64,000 nt of DNA, taken from positions 1 through 64,000 of the forward strand of contig CACWFY010000008.1 of assembly GCA_902760345.1 (NCBI GenBank), written 5' to 3'. The translations under genes and the position numbers were made by a program. The notes beneath the pieces are model-generated. The model saw nothing but the letters and a program-made list of their open reading frames with translations, made no database searches and was not told where the DNA came from. Position 1 is the stretch's first letter, and each line of letters opens with the position of its first letter. This stretch comes from an uncultured Bacteroidales bacterium (GTDB lineage Bacteria > Bacteroidota > Bacteroidia > Bacteroidales > Bacteroidaceae). Positions 38,720 through 46,680 of this stretch are shown piece after piece.

Positions 38720-40657
38720 TTAAGGGGTAAGCACGTATTCGAAGGGGAAAGCAGGCAGGCCCTTCCGACTACGCATCGTAGCACGGGGATTGTCTTTCCA
38801 TGCATAGCGCACATAAGCAGGGTTGTTGACGGGTGAACGGAATTTCAGATAGGCTCCCGACATCACGGCCTCGACATTGACAAAGCGCTTGTCGGCACCG
38901 GCGACCTCCACCTCGGCAATAGGGCCGTCTTGCATAGGCTGGTCGAAGATAACGGTAACCTCCTGACCACTGACATCATGGCCCACAGGCTGTGGAGACA
39001 GGGCCGGCCACTCGCCATAGACGAGACGGTCCATGCAGAGTGCTACACGCTCGGCAGCCTCTTTCTTACGCAAAGGATGAATGTCGACGGTCTCGCCAAG
39101 ATCGATGAGACACGCTGTCTCAGCACACTCGTCACCCAGCGTGGCCAGACGCTGGGCCTCACGCAACTGTGCCCAGCTACTGTTCGTGGGATCCGCCTGA
39201 TCTGTAATAGGACGTGGAAATGCCGTCTGCTGGCGACCATCATAATTGGCTAACTGAACAACCACGAATGGCATTTGCTGGTCTTTCCAACAATCGCGCC
39301 AGCCTCCTATGAGCTTACGGAGATAATCACCATAAGGAGCAGGATTACCCGTGTTCGACTCTCCCTGATACCACACTACACCACTTAAAGCATAAGGTGC
39401 CAAAGGATAGAGCACGGCATTATAGAGCGTGGTGGGCAGATTCTGCAACGACACATCGCCACTAGGACACGACGGCATCTCAGCACCCACCAGCATCTTC
39501 CACTGGCTGCCAAGGGGAATCACATCGCGGGGCATAGGATTTTGACTATAGCGGTCGTCACCAAAGCAGAGCATGTAGGGCTTCTCAGGGATGAAGTGTG
39601 CTGCACCATACTTGTTGATAAAGCGGATGGCTATGACGTTGTCGCCCTCGCGAAGCAGTCCCTCGGGGACGTCATAGCGGCGGGGCGGATACTGGTAGTA
39701 GGTATGTCCTATCTCCTGACCATTCAGGTAGGTGACATCCTGATCGAACAGCGTACCCAGCAACAGACGGGCAGGCTTTCCTGCGTGTTCCTTGTCTATA
39801 TAGATATGCTGACGAAGCCAAACAGAGCCTATGCCATGCCAAGTCCAGTCGTTCTGGTCGATGGTCTTCCAATCTGTGTCGTGACAAGACAGCTGAGGGT
39901 ATGTCTGCGTATCGTCCTGCGTGTTGAGTATCTCTTCCCAACGCTTGTTGGCCTCGTTGTTAGCCTGCATCTGCGCACGGACATAGTTGTCATTCTGGTA
40001 GAAAGCAACCTTTTTTAATAGCATCGGATAGTCATGCATCAACGAATCGGCACTAAGCCAAGCTTCGATAGGCGTTCCTCCCCAGCTGTTGACGATGACA
40101 CCCTGCGGAACACCGGTCTTCTCCTGCATGCGCTTGCCCAAGAAGGTGCCAAGAGCAGAGAAGGGCCATGCATTCTCCTTGGTCAGTGGCTTCCACGCTG
40201 TAGGCAGGATGTCGTCCTGCACACCATGGGTGTTGGTAGCATTACGAACACGAAACAAACGCACCTTGTCGTTGCTAAAACGGTCGATTTCATCGGCATA
40301 CTGCGGATAGACGCGCTCTATATGCACATCGATGTTTGACTGTCCAGAGCAAAGCCATACGTCACCCACCAGCACATCTGTCAGCTCCTGATCGCCAACC
40401 ACGAGCGTATAAGGACCACCAGCTTTGGTCTTCGGCAAATCAAAGCGCCAGTGTCCTTGCCCATCAGCCGTCGTGGTATACTGCTTCTTCTGCCAACGAA
40501 TCACCACCCGCTCCTGGGGGTCGGCCTTGCCCCATACAGGAATGGGCTTGCCACGTTGGAGAACCATGCCTGACTGAAACATTTGAGGTAATATCACCTT
40601 GGCATGGGCTAACGAAAAACCTGCCAGGGTCAAAAGAAGCAGAAAATATTTTCTCAT
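38720..40657 (-). CDS. CE20/sialate O-acetylesterase-type esterase with jelly-roll insert
   Basis: 645 residues from ATG 40657, which starts signal peptide MRKYFLLLLTLAGFSLAHA; the frame is open 57 bp further but the -7 box at 40685-40692 lies there. SGNH motif WLCSGQSNIDV puts the nucleophile at Ser107; VDIHPLRKKEAAER gives Asp525 and His527. Between them (about 275-385) sits a galactose-binding-like jelly-roll (VWLRQHIYIDKE, VTYLNGQEIGHTYYQYPPR), an insert known from acetyl-xylan esterases of this group. It is divergent from the xylanase operon (179 bp) and most likely deacetylates xylan or xylo-oligosaccharides outside the cytoplasm. Confidence 0.85.
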   Translation of the reverse strand: MRKYFLLLLTLAGFSLAHAKVILPQMFQSGMVLQRGKPIPVWGKADPQERVVIRWQKKQYTTTADGQGHWRFDLPKTKAGGPYTLVVGDQELTDVLVGDVWLCSGQSNIDVHIERVYPQYADEIDRFSNDKVRLFRVRNATNTHGVQDDILPTAWKPLTKENAWPFSALGTFLGKRMQEKTGVPQGVIVNSWGGTPIEAWLSADSLMHDYPMLLKKVAFYQNDNYVRAQMQANNEANKRWEEILNTQDDTQTYPQLSCHDTDWKTIDQNDWTWHGIGSVWLRQHIYIDKEHAGKPARLLLGTLFDQDVTYLNGQEIGHTYYQYPPRRYDVPEGLLREGDNVIAIRFINKYGAAHFIPEKPYMLCFGDDRYSQNPMPRDVIPLGSQWKMLVGAEMPSCPSGDVSLQNLPTTLYNAVLYPLAPYALSGVVWYQGESNTGNPAPYGDYLRKLIGGWRDCWKDQQMPFVVVQLANYDGRQQTAFPRPITDQADPTNSSWAQLREAQRLATLGDECAETACLIDLGETVDIHPLRKKEAAERVALCMDRLVYGEWPALSPQPVGHDVSGQEVTVIFDQPMQDGPIAEVEVAGADKRFVNVEAVMSGAYLKFRSPVNNPAYVRYAWKDNPRATMRSRKGLPAFPFEYVLTP

Positions 40658-40684
40658 GGCGATATAATAAATTAGTTGCGGCAG

Positions 40685-40692
40685 CAAAGGTA
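40685..40692 (-). promoter_or_regulatory. -7 promoter box of the CE20-type esterase
   Basis: TACCTTTG on the minus strand, 27 bp before the ATG at 40657. No good TTTG is found 20 bp upstream, so the promoter may need an activator. Confidence 0.5.
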
Positions 40693-40728
40693 CGAATAAG
40701 TGAGAAAAAAACATAAAGAAATGACGTT

Positions 40729-40794
40729 TTTTCTGTGGATGCTACAAATAAAGTATTTTTTGTAACATGTAAAAACATCCATTTCATCAGAAAA
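40729..40794. promoter_or_regulatory. Nested inverted repeats in the divergent esterase/xylan-operon control region
   Basis: Three arm pairs are nested: TTTTCTG (40729) with CAGAAAA (40788), TGGATG (40736) with CATCCA (40776), TACAAA (40743) with TTTGTA (40759). They sit between two -7 boxes that both lack a good -33 box, where an activator would be expected to bind. The AT-rich context makes some of this possible by chance. Confidence 0.4.
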
Positions 40795-40797
40795 CCC

Positions 40798-40805
40798 TAA
40801 CTTTG
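40798..40805 (+). promoter_or_regulatory. -7 promoter box of the xylan-use operon
   Basis: TAACTTTG, 30 bp before the transporter ATG; no TTTG at the -33 position. Activator-dependent transcription is likely but not shown. Confidence 0.5.
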
Positions 40806-40835
40806 CACCGAAATTAAACGCAACCTAATAACAAA

Positions 40836-42233
40836 ATGACACTTAACGACACTCAAGAAGCCAAAGGATTCTACAAACTGTCTTGGCTGCAACGTATTGG
40901 TTTTGGTTCTGGCGACTTGGCACAGAATCTGATTTTTCAGGTAATTTGTACGTACCTGCTGTTTTTCTACACCGACATTTACGGACTGACACCATCGGCT
41001 GTTGCCGTCATGTTCCTGGTGGGTAATGTGGCTAACGTTATCTGGGACCCCATCGTTGGTACCCTCATCGACAAAAGCAACCCACGCTATGGAAAATATC
41101 GTTCCTACCTGCTCTATGTGGGCATTCCCTTATCGGGCTTTGCTATCCTCTGCTTCTGGAACGGCTTTGCACCCTCGCTGATCTATGCTTACGTCACCTA
41201 CGTCAGCATGCAGCTGCTCTATACCTTTATTAATGTGCCCTATGGCGCGCTGAACTCATCGCTGACACGCGATACCGACGAGATCACTATCCTGACATCA
41301 GTGCGTATGTTTATGGCCAATCTGGGTGGTCTGGCTGTCAACTCTGGCTTGCCTCTGTTTATCGCCCTGATAGCTGGTGCACCATCAGGCAGCCTGCCTA
41401 AAGATTCTTCGGCATGGTTTACCACGATGACCATCTATGCCATTGTTGGTTTCTGTCTGCTCTTCTTCTGCTTTACCCAGTGTAAGGAGCGTGTTGTCAT
41501 GGATGCCAAGGCTACAGAGGATGTCAAGGTCAGCGACCTGTGGATGGAGTTTCTTCGCAACCGCCCCTTGCGCGTGCTGGCCTTCTTCTTCATCACCGCT
41601 TTTGCCATGATGTCAGTAGGTAATGCCGCTGGAGCTTATTTCATCAACAGCAATCTGCACGGTTCTGCTCAAGAGCTGTCTGTCTTCATGGCACTGGGTT
41701 CGCTGCCTGCCTTCCTGTTCATGCCGTTGGTTCCCTGGTTCAAGCGCCTGGTAGGTAAGAAGAACATGTTCTACCTCTTCCTGGGGGCTGCCATCATTGG
41801 CATGGCGATGCTCTATGTGATTTCTAAGATGGAGCATCCCAGCATGACGATGATCTATGTGGCACAGTTCATCAAGTCGACAGGTGTCATCGTGGCTACA
41901 GGTTATATGTGGGCACTGGTACCTGAGGTTATCAGCTATGGCGAGTACACGACGGGTCGTCGCATTTCTGGTATCGTGAATGCGCTGACCGGCCTGTTCT
42001 TCAAGGCAGGTATGACCTTCGGCAGCATTGTCGGTCCTGCAGTCTTGGCCTATGTCGGTTACAATAGCAAGATCATCGACCAGACCCCCTTTGCCGAGGA
42101 GGGTATCCTGTGGCTGGTCTGCGTCATTCCCGCCATGCTGCTGGGTCTGGCTATGTTTATCATCTCTAAGTATGAGTTGACAGACGAGGTCATCGACGAT
42201 ATCAACAAGAAGATTGAAGCACGTAATAAGTAA
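40836..42233 (+). CDS. GPH-family sugar:cation symporter (xylo-oligosaccharide/glycoside transporter)
   Basis: 465 residues, no cleaved signal, about 12 membrane helices. The N-terminal signature RIGFGSGDLAQNLIFQV and DPIVGTLIDKSNPRYGKYRSYL belong to the glycoside-pentoside-hexuronide subfamily of MFS transporters. It moves glycosides or short oligosaccharides across the inner membrane with Na+ or H+. The order symporter-GH10-GH43 matches the xynD-xynA-xynB arrangement described in Prevotella, so xylobiose or xylo-oligosaccharides are the likely cargo. The next gene starts 7 bp downstream. Confidence 0.88.
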   Translation: MTLNDTQEAKGFYKLSWLQRIGFGSGDLAQNLIFQVICTYLLFFYTDIYGLTPSAVAVMFLVGNVANVIWDPIVGTLIDKSNPRYGKYRSYLLYVGIPLSGFAILCFWNGFAPSLIYAYVTYVSMQLLYTFINVPYGALNSSLTRDTDEITILTSVRMFMANLGGLAVNSGLPLFIALIAGAPSGSLPKDSSAWFTTMTIYAIVGFCLLFFCFTQCKERVVMDAKATEDVKVSDLWMEFLRNRPLRVLAFFFITAFAMMSVGNAAGAYFINSNLHGSAQELSVFMALGSLPAFLFMPLVPWFKRLVGKKNMFYLFLGAAIIGMAMLYVISKMEHPSMTMIYVAQFIKSTGVIVATGYMWALVPEVISYGEYTTGRRISGIVNALTGLFFKAGMTFGSIVGPAVLAYVGYNSKIIDQTPFAEEGILWLVCVIPAMLLGLAMFIISKYELTDEVIDDINKKIEARNK

Positions 42234-42240
42234 AATCATA

Positions 42241-43341
42241 ATGAAACGACTATTGTTAGCCGCTATCGCCATCACCTCGATGGCATCATTACAGGCGCAA
42301 GGGCTGAAAGACGCCATAGGCAAATACTGTCTGATAGGAGCTGCTGTCAACCAGTGGCAGAGCGACGGACAGGTTCCTGAGGCTGATGCCGTTCTGGACA
42401 AACATTTCAACTGTGCTGTGGCTGAGAACTGCATGAAGCCCGAAACGCTGGCTCCTGCTGAAGGACTCTTTGACTTCCGTGTGGCCGACAAGTTCGTCAA
42501 CTACTGCAATCAACACAACCTGAAGGTGCTGGGCCACTGTCTGGTATGGCACTCACAGGCTCCTGACTGGTGGTTCACCAATGGCTATACCGCCTCACCA
42601 GCATCTAAAGAGGTGCTGAAAGAGCGCCTTATCAAGCACATCAAGACGGTAGTAGGCCACTATAAGGGTCAGATTCATGGTTGGGACGTTGTCAACGAAG
42701 CCATCAACGACGACGGTTCGTTCCGCAATTCTCCTTACTACAGACTGCTGGGCGAGGAATTCATTGAGATAGCATTCCGTACTGCTCACGAGGCAGACCC
42801 TGATGCTGAACTCTACTATAATGACTACTCGATGGCTGGCGCTGCCAAGCGCGAGGCTGTCTGCCGACTGGTCCGTAACCTGAAGGCCAAGGGTCTGCGC
42901 ATCGACGGTGTAGGTATGCAGAGCCATAACGGTCTGGATTATCCTAACCTCAACGAATACGAGAAAAGCATCGATGCCTTTGCTGCTTGTGGCGTGAAGG
43001 TCATGATTACTGAGCTGGATCTGAACGTACTGCCTAACCCACAAGGTTTCGGTGGTGCTGACATTGCCCAGAACTTCGAGTTGCAGAAGAAGTATAACCC
43101 TTATGTTGAAGGACTGACTGCTGGCAAAGCCAGAGAGGTAGAAATGCGCTGGATGGAGCTGTTCAAGATCTATTACAAGCATCGTCACCAAATCTCACGC
43201 ATCAATCTGTGGGGTGTCAACGATGGTGGCTCGTGGTTGAATGGTTGGCCTATCAAGGGACGTACCAACTATCCCCTACTCTTTGACCGTCAGTATAAAG
43301 AGAAGCCTGTTATCAACGAAATTATCAAACTCTATAAATAA
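42241..43341 (+). CDS. xynA: GH10 endo-1,4-beta-xylanase
   Basis: 366 residues from ATG 42241, chosen because it starts signal peptide MKRLLLAAIAITSMASLQA; an upstream ATG at 42214 lies inside the transporter gene. A single GH10 barrel with no binding module. Acid/base is Glu153 in GWDVVNEAIND and nucleophile is Glu258 in VMITELDLNV; HCLVWHSQAPDWW is the conserved substrate-cleft segment. It cuts internal beta-1,4 bonds of xylan or long xylo-oligosaccharides in the periplasm or outside. The symbol follows the Prevotella cluster with the same gene order. Confidence 0.95.
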   Translation: MKRLLLAAIAITSMASLQAQGLKDAIGKYCLIGAAVNQWQSDGQVPEADAVLDKHFNCAVAENCMKPETLAPAEGLFDFRVADKFVNYCNQHNLKVLGHCLVWHSQAPDWWFTNGYTASPASKEVLKERLIKHIKTVVGHYKGQIHGWDVVNEAINDDGSFRNSPYYRLLGEEFIEIAFRTAHEADPDAELYYNDYSMAGAAKREAVCRLVRNLKAKGLRIDGVGMQSHNGLDYPNLNEYEKSIDAFAACGVKVMITELDLNVLPNPQGFGGADIAQNFELQKKYNPYVEGLTAGKAREVEMRWMELFKIYYKHRHQISRINLWGVNDGGSWLNGWPIKGRTNYPLLFDRQYKEKPVINEIIKLYK

Positions 43342-43349
43342 GTACTATT

Positions 43350-44396
43350 ATGGCAAAATTACCACGTTATCTATTCCCCAGCGACTATATGGCTGACCCT
43401 TCAGCCAACGTGTTTAACGGCAAGTTGTATATCTACCCCAGCCACGACTGGGAAGCTGGAGCCGCCTTCGACGATGATGGCGGTCACTTTCAGATGAAAG
43501 ACTACCATGTGCTTTCTTTTGACGATGTAGAAAATGATGCCGCTACCGACCATGGTGTTATCCTTGACGTTAAGAATGTAGCATGGGCTGAGAAGCAGAT
43601 GTGGGATAACGACGTCGTTGAAAAAGACGGCAAATACTTCCTTATTTTCTCTGCCAAGGACTATAACGGCGTGTTCCATCTGGGTGTTGCTGTTGCAGAC
43701 AAGCCCGAGGGTCCGTTCATCCCTGAGGAGCAGCCCATCCGCAGTTCCTGTTCGATAGACCCCTGCGCCTTCAAAGATGATGACGGACAGATTTACGTTT
43801 ACTTCGGTGGCCTGTGGGGTGGACAGCTTCAGTGGTATCGTCCCATTGACCACATCAAGAGCGAAAAGCCTGCTGAATACCACAATGTTATCGGCTCAGC
43901 GCCATCAGTAGATCTGGGACCAGCCCCTGACCGTAAGACCCAGCTCTTCGCCTATCCTGATGCACCTGCATTGCCCAGCTTTGTGGTACGCATGAGCGAT
44001 GATGTCATGCAGTTTGCCGAGGCTCCTCGTGCCGTTGTTATCCTTGACAAAGACGGCCAGCCGCTGAAAGCCGGCGACCCACACCGTTTCTTCGAAGCAT
44101 CGTGGATGCACAAATACCAGGGCAAGTACTACTTCTCTTACTCTACAGGCGACAGCCATCTGCTGTGCTACGCCATTGGTGACAACCCCTATGGTCCGTT
44201 TACCTATCAGGGCGTGATCCTCGACCCCGTTGTAGGCTGGACCACTCACCACAGTATCGTGGAGTATAAGGGACAGTGGTATCTGTTCTACCACGACTGT
44301 GTACCTTCTAACGACATCACCCATCTGCGTTCGCTGAAGGTGCAGCGCCTGTTCTACAACGAAGACGGCACGATTCAGAAGGTTATCAATGAGTAA
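43350..44396 (+). CDS. xynB: GH43 beta-xylosidase/alpha-L-arabinofuranosidase
   Basis: 348 residues, no signal peptide, so probably cytoplasmic. Five-blade propeller of GH43: base Asp16 in YMADPSANVF, pKa modulator Asp137 in CSIDPCAF, acid Glu249 in RFFEASWMH. With the symporter and GH10 upstream it is expected to break imported xylo-oligosaccharides to xylose, possibly with arabinofuranosidase side activity as in Prevotella XynB. Its last 8 bp overlap the start of the sigma factor gene. Confidence 0.9.
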   Translation: MAKLPRYLFPSDYMADPSANVFNGKLYIYPSHDWEAGAAFDDDGGHFQMKDYHVLSFDDVENDAATDHGVILDVKNVAWAEKQMWDNDVVEKDGKYFLIFSAKDYNGVFHLGVAVADKPEGPFIPEEQPIRSSCSIDPCAFKDDDGQIYVYFGGLWGGQLQWYRPIDHIKSEKPAEYHNVIGSAPSVDLGPAPDRKTQLFAYPDAPALPSFVVRMSDDVMQFAEAPRAVVILDKDGQPLKAGDPHRFFEASWMHKYQGKYYFSYSTGDSHLLCYAIGDNPYGPFTYQGVILDPVVGWTTHHSIVEYKGQWYLFYHDCVPSNDITHLRSLKVQRLFYNEDGTIQKVINE

Positions 44397-44883
44397 GGAA
44401 CAACTATTATCTGACTATTATACTCAGCACCGCGAGGGCCTTGTCAGGTACCTCACGGTGTTAACGGCTGATGCCGAACAGGCGCAGGACATGGTACAAG
44501 ACGTGTTCCTGCGCCTGCTCAGCGGCAGTCAACTCATCACTCCCCAGACACTACCTGCACTGGTACACACCATGGCTCGTCATGCTGCTAGCGACTACTA
44601 TCGTCGCAGACATGTCATCGAGACCTATGAACACACTGTCAGAGGTGGATCTGTTGTCGATGATTGTGCTTCCATTGTCTCCGTCCGATTGTTGACAGAG
44701 TGCATAGAACATTCATTGGCACGTCTGTCAGAAGACAGCCGCCGCATATACCGTTTGCATATCTACGACGGTATGAAAGTTAGTGAGATTGCTAAAAATC
44801 TGCTGTTACCTTATAAACAAGTGGAAAACCGCCTCGGCCAAGCCCGTAAGTATATGCGCCAACAGTTGCGTGCCTGTGTCTAA
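44389..44883 (+). CDS. ECF-family sigma factor coupled to the xylan operon
   Basis: 164 residues, ATG 8 bp before the end of GH43, so translation is probably coupled. Region 2 about 8-75 (YYTQHREGLVRYLTVLTADAEQ, DMVQDVFLRLL) and region 4 about 105-160 (LARLSEDSRRIYRLHIYDGMKVSEIAKNLLLPYKQVENRLGQAR). No anti-sigma gene follows; a hairpin terminator does. Placement at the end of a xylanase operon suggests feed-forward control of further genes when xylan is present, but the regulon is unknown. Confidence 0.88.
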   Translation: MSKEQLLSDYYTQHREGLVRYLTVLTADAEQAQDMVQDVFLRLLSGSQLITPQTLPALVHTMARHAASDYYRRRHVIETYEHTVRGGSVVDDCASIVSVRLLTECIEHSLARLSEDSRRIYRLHIYDGMKVSEIAKNLLLPYKQVENRLGQARKYMRQQLRACV

Positions 44884-44926
44884 CCCCCTTTTTTCTGCTA
44901 AAGACCTTAACACCAATATAACAAAA

Positions 44927-44962
44927 GCGAGCCTACACTTTTACCTATGCAAGCTCGCCTTT
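44927..44962. terminator. Bidirectional hairpin terminator between convergent genes
   Basis: GCGAGC (44927-44932) pairs with GCTCGC (44953-44958), with an A-run before and CTTTT after. It can end both the xylan operon (+) and the dapB-to-DUF3332 operon (-). Confidence 0.65.
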
Positions 44963-44980
44963 TCGTTTTGTTGATACTCC

Positions 44981-45535
44981 TTAGTTCATTGCAAAGAACT
45001 GGCCATCGCCAGCCGCCATGCGAGCATCATATACACCAGCCTCGTTGAGAGAGAAGATGTGGCTCTTGCCCTTGATCGTAGTCTGAATAGTGCCGTCAGC
45101 ATTATAGCGGAACAGTTCCTGCTGTACACCGTCCTGCTCAACCCACCAAGAGTCATCCTCAGCGTGGTGAATCAAGTGAGTAACCTCACCTGTAGGAGCT
45201 TTCACATCATAGCCGTCCTTCAGCGTGGTTACGGCATAGTAACGGCCATCGCTGCCCAGCACTTGCTGTGTCTTGCCAATGTTAGACGCTACGGGGTTGG
45301 AACCCGACCAGAACTCAACAGTATTGAGTACGATGGTGTCGACGAGCAGACATACTGAGCTCACAATCGGGCCAATGACAAAGGCGATGATGGCATTGAC
45401 ATACTTGTTGTTGGTCATGTTGGTCTGCCAGTCAACATACTTGTTAAAGAGGCCGAACTGACCTACAAAACAAGAACTGAACAGGAAGCATCCTGCAGTG
45501 AGGCAAACAGCCACTTTTAAACTGATTTTTTTCAT
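44981..45535 (-). CDS. DUF3332 family lipoprotein
   Basis: 184 residues with lipoprotein signal (VCLTAGCFLFSSC). A membrane-embedded segment (VNAIIAFVIGPIVSSVCLLVDTIVLNTVEFWSG) is followed by a beta-rich domain with GRYYAVTTLKDGYDV and WWVEQDGV, as in DUF3332 proteins. Function unknown. Last gene of the minus-strand operon, 25 bp after the WbqC-like gene. Confidence 0.8.
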   Translation of the reverse strand: MKKISLKVAVCLTAGCFLFSSCFVGQFGLFNKYVDWQTNMTNNKYVNAIIAFVIGPIVSSVCLLVDTIVLNTVEFWSGSNPVASNIGKTQQVLGSDGRYYAVTTLKDGYDVKAPTGEVTHLIHHAEDDSWWVEQDGVQQELFRYNADGTIQTTIKGKSHIFSLNEAGVYDARMAAGDGQFFAMN

Positions 45536-45560
45536 TTTGTTTTGTTGTTTTTAAAAGAGT

Positions 45561-46163
45561 TTATAGATAAAAAATTGATTCTGGTCCCATACAAAACAGC
45601 AAGTCGAGTATCGAGAGATTTGACAGGAATCCGTGTTTACTGCTGAACACCTGCCAATAGGGGCGAGGCTCGAAGTCGCTGTCTGGTTGCGGATGTTTGG
45701 CGTGAATAATCTCACGATAGTCATCGGCATATTGCTTGATATAGTCCGTCGTATATTCCACCTCAGGGTGAATATCAATGAGTTCACATATCTTCTGTCG
45801 GATGGCCTCATTGAAGTCCACGAGATAGTCGTATCGCTTTTCGAAGAAAGGGCGGATATCGTCAGCATAGTAGTCGAAAAACGGGCTCTCGCTATACGCC
45901 GACATCAGCGCATTCCAGTGGACACGCCTCCAGTTATTATGGTCGCTGATGCGCACATCCTTCACCAAACACTTCTCGCCATTCACTTCTACAGGAACTG
46001 TAAGAGCCTGCAGGCCGTTGGCCGTAGCCACAATGCAACGGTTTCGATAGGTTTGCTTCTGGTAAGAATCGTACTGCTCTATCAGACAATGGTCATAGCG
46101 GTAGAGTTTCTGATACCACTGGACTGGGCCGAAATAGGTGGTTTGCAACAAGGCTGTCATCAT
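45561..46163 (-). CDS. WbqC-like family protein
   Basis: 200 residues. It matches the WbqC-like family: ALLQTTYFGPVQWYQKLYRYD at the N-terminus, QTYRNRCIVATANGLQALTVPV, ISDHNNWRRVHWNALMSAY. Some relatives lie in polysaccharide biosynthesis clusters; the reaction is unknown. Its start overlaps the stop of the upstream signal-peptidase-like gene by 4 bp, so they are translationally coupled. Confidence 0.85.
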   Translation of the reverse strand: MMTALLQTTYFGPVQWYQKLYRYDHCLIEQYDSYQKQTYRNRCIVATANGLQALTVPVEVNGEKCLVKDVRISDHNNWRRVHWNALMSAYSESPFFDYYADDIRPFFEKRYDYLVDFNEAIRQKICELIDIHPEVEYTTDYIKQYADDYREIIHAKHPQPDSDFEPRPYWQVFSSKHGFLSNLSILDLLFCMGPESIFYL

Positions 46164-46660
46164 GGCAGTGGGAGTTGATGCCGATTATACAACGTGGTGA
46201 CCACTCTGCCAATGATGTCACGCTCAGGAATGAAACCCAGATGGCGCGAGTCAGCAGGATTCATTTTGTTGATGGCCTCCAGCCAATAATAGTCAGCATT
46301 GGCACAAGTCTTCAGTCCTGGCACCTCCAAAGGGCCATCCAGCGTGCTCACTGTATCGCCAGGAACTGCCGCACAACGGGCTATGCATAGGCCGTTGACG
46401 AAATCGCCTTTGATGCAGAATGCTACGATATCGCCTTTCTTTACGGGTTGTCGAAGCAGACGGCTGTAGGGTAACAGTCCGTTTCCTGCAATACGCAATC
46501 CGTAGCTACAACGGTTAACCAGCAACTGGTCGCCATGATGGTAGAGGGGAGCCAGTCCGTCGCCACTGACACTATGAACGGAAAAGACCAGAGTACGGAA
46601 AGCCAGCATCAGCGCGAATGCTGATGCAAATGCTATCACACACTTCAGCCAGTTTCCCAT
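46160..46660 (-). CDS. Degenerate signal peptidase I paralogue lacking the Ser/Lys dyad
   Basis: 166 residues from ATG 46660; the frame continues upstream into lepB but the GTGAGAAG-rich gap provides the initiation region. One N-terminal membrane helix (about 7-25) and the S26 fold are clear: HHGDQLLVNRCSYGLRI, CAAVPGDTV and ADSRHLGFIPERDIIGRV. Compared with its neighbour LepB (S99, K251), the nucleophile position is Gly35 (SGDGLAP) and the general base is Ala94 (CIARCAAVPGD). It is therefore probably not a working protease of the usual type; it might bind substrates or regulate LepB. Alignment made by eye. Confidence 0.75.
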   Translation of the reverse strand: MGNWLKCVIAFASAFALMLAFRTLVFSVHSVSGDGLAPLYHHGDQLLVNRCSYGLRIAGNGLLPYSRLLRQPVKKGDIVAFCIKGDFVNGLCIARCAAVPGDTVSTLDGPLEVPGLKTCANADYYWLEAINKMNPADSRHLGFIPERDIIGRVVTTLYNRHQLPLP

Positions 46661-46664
46661 CTTT

Positions 46665-46680
46665 CTCACCTTCTCACTGT
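46665..46680 (-). repeat. GTGAGAAG-type octamers in the lepB/paralogue gap
   Basis: On the minus strand the gap reads ACAGTGAG-AAGGTGAG-AAAG before ATG 46660. Two octamers fill almost the whole 19-bp gap and would act as the purine-rich initiation region. Confidence 0.55.
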
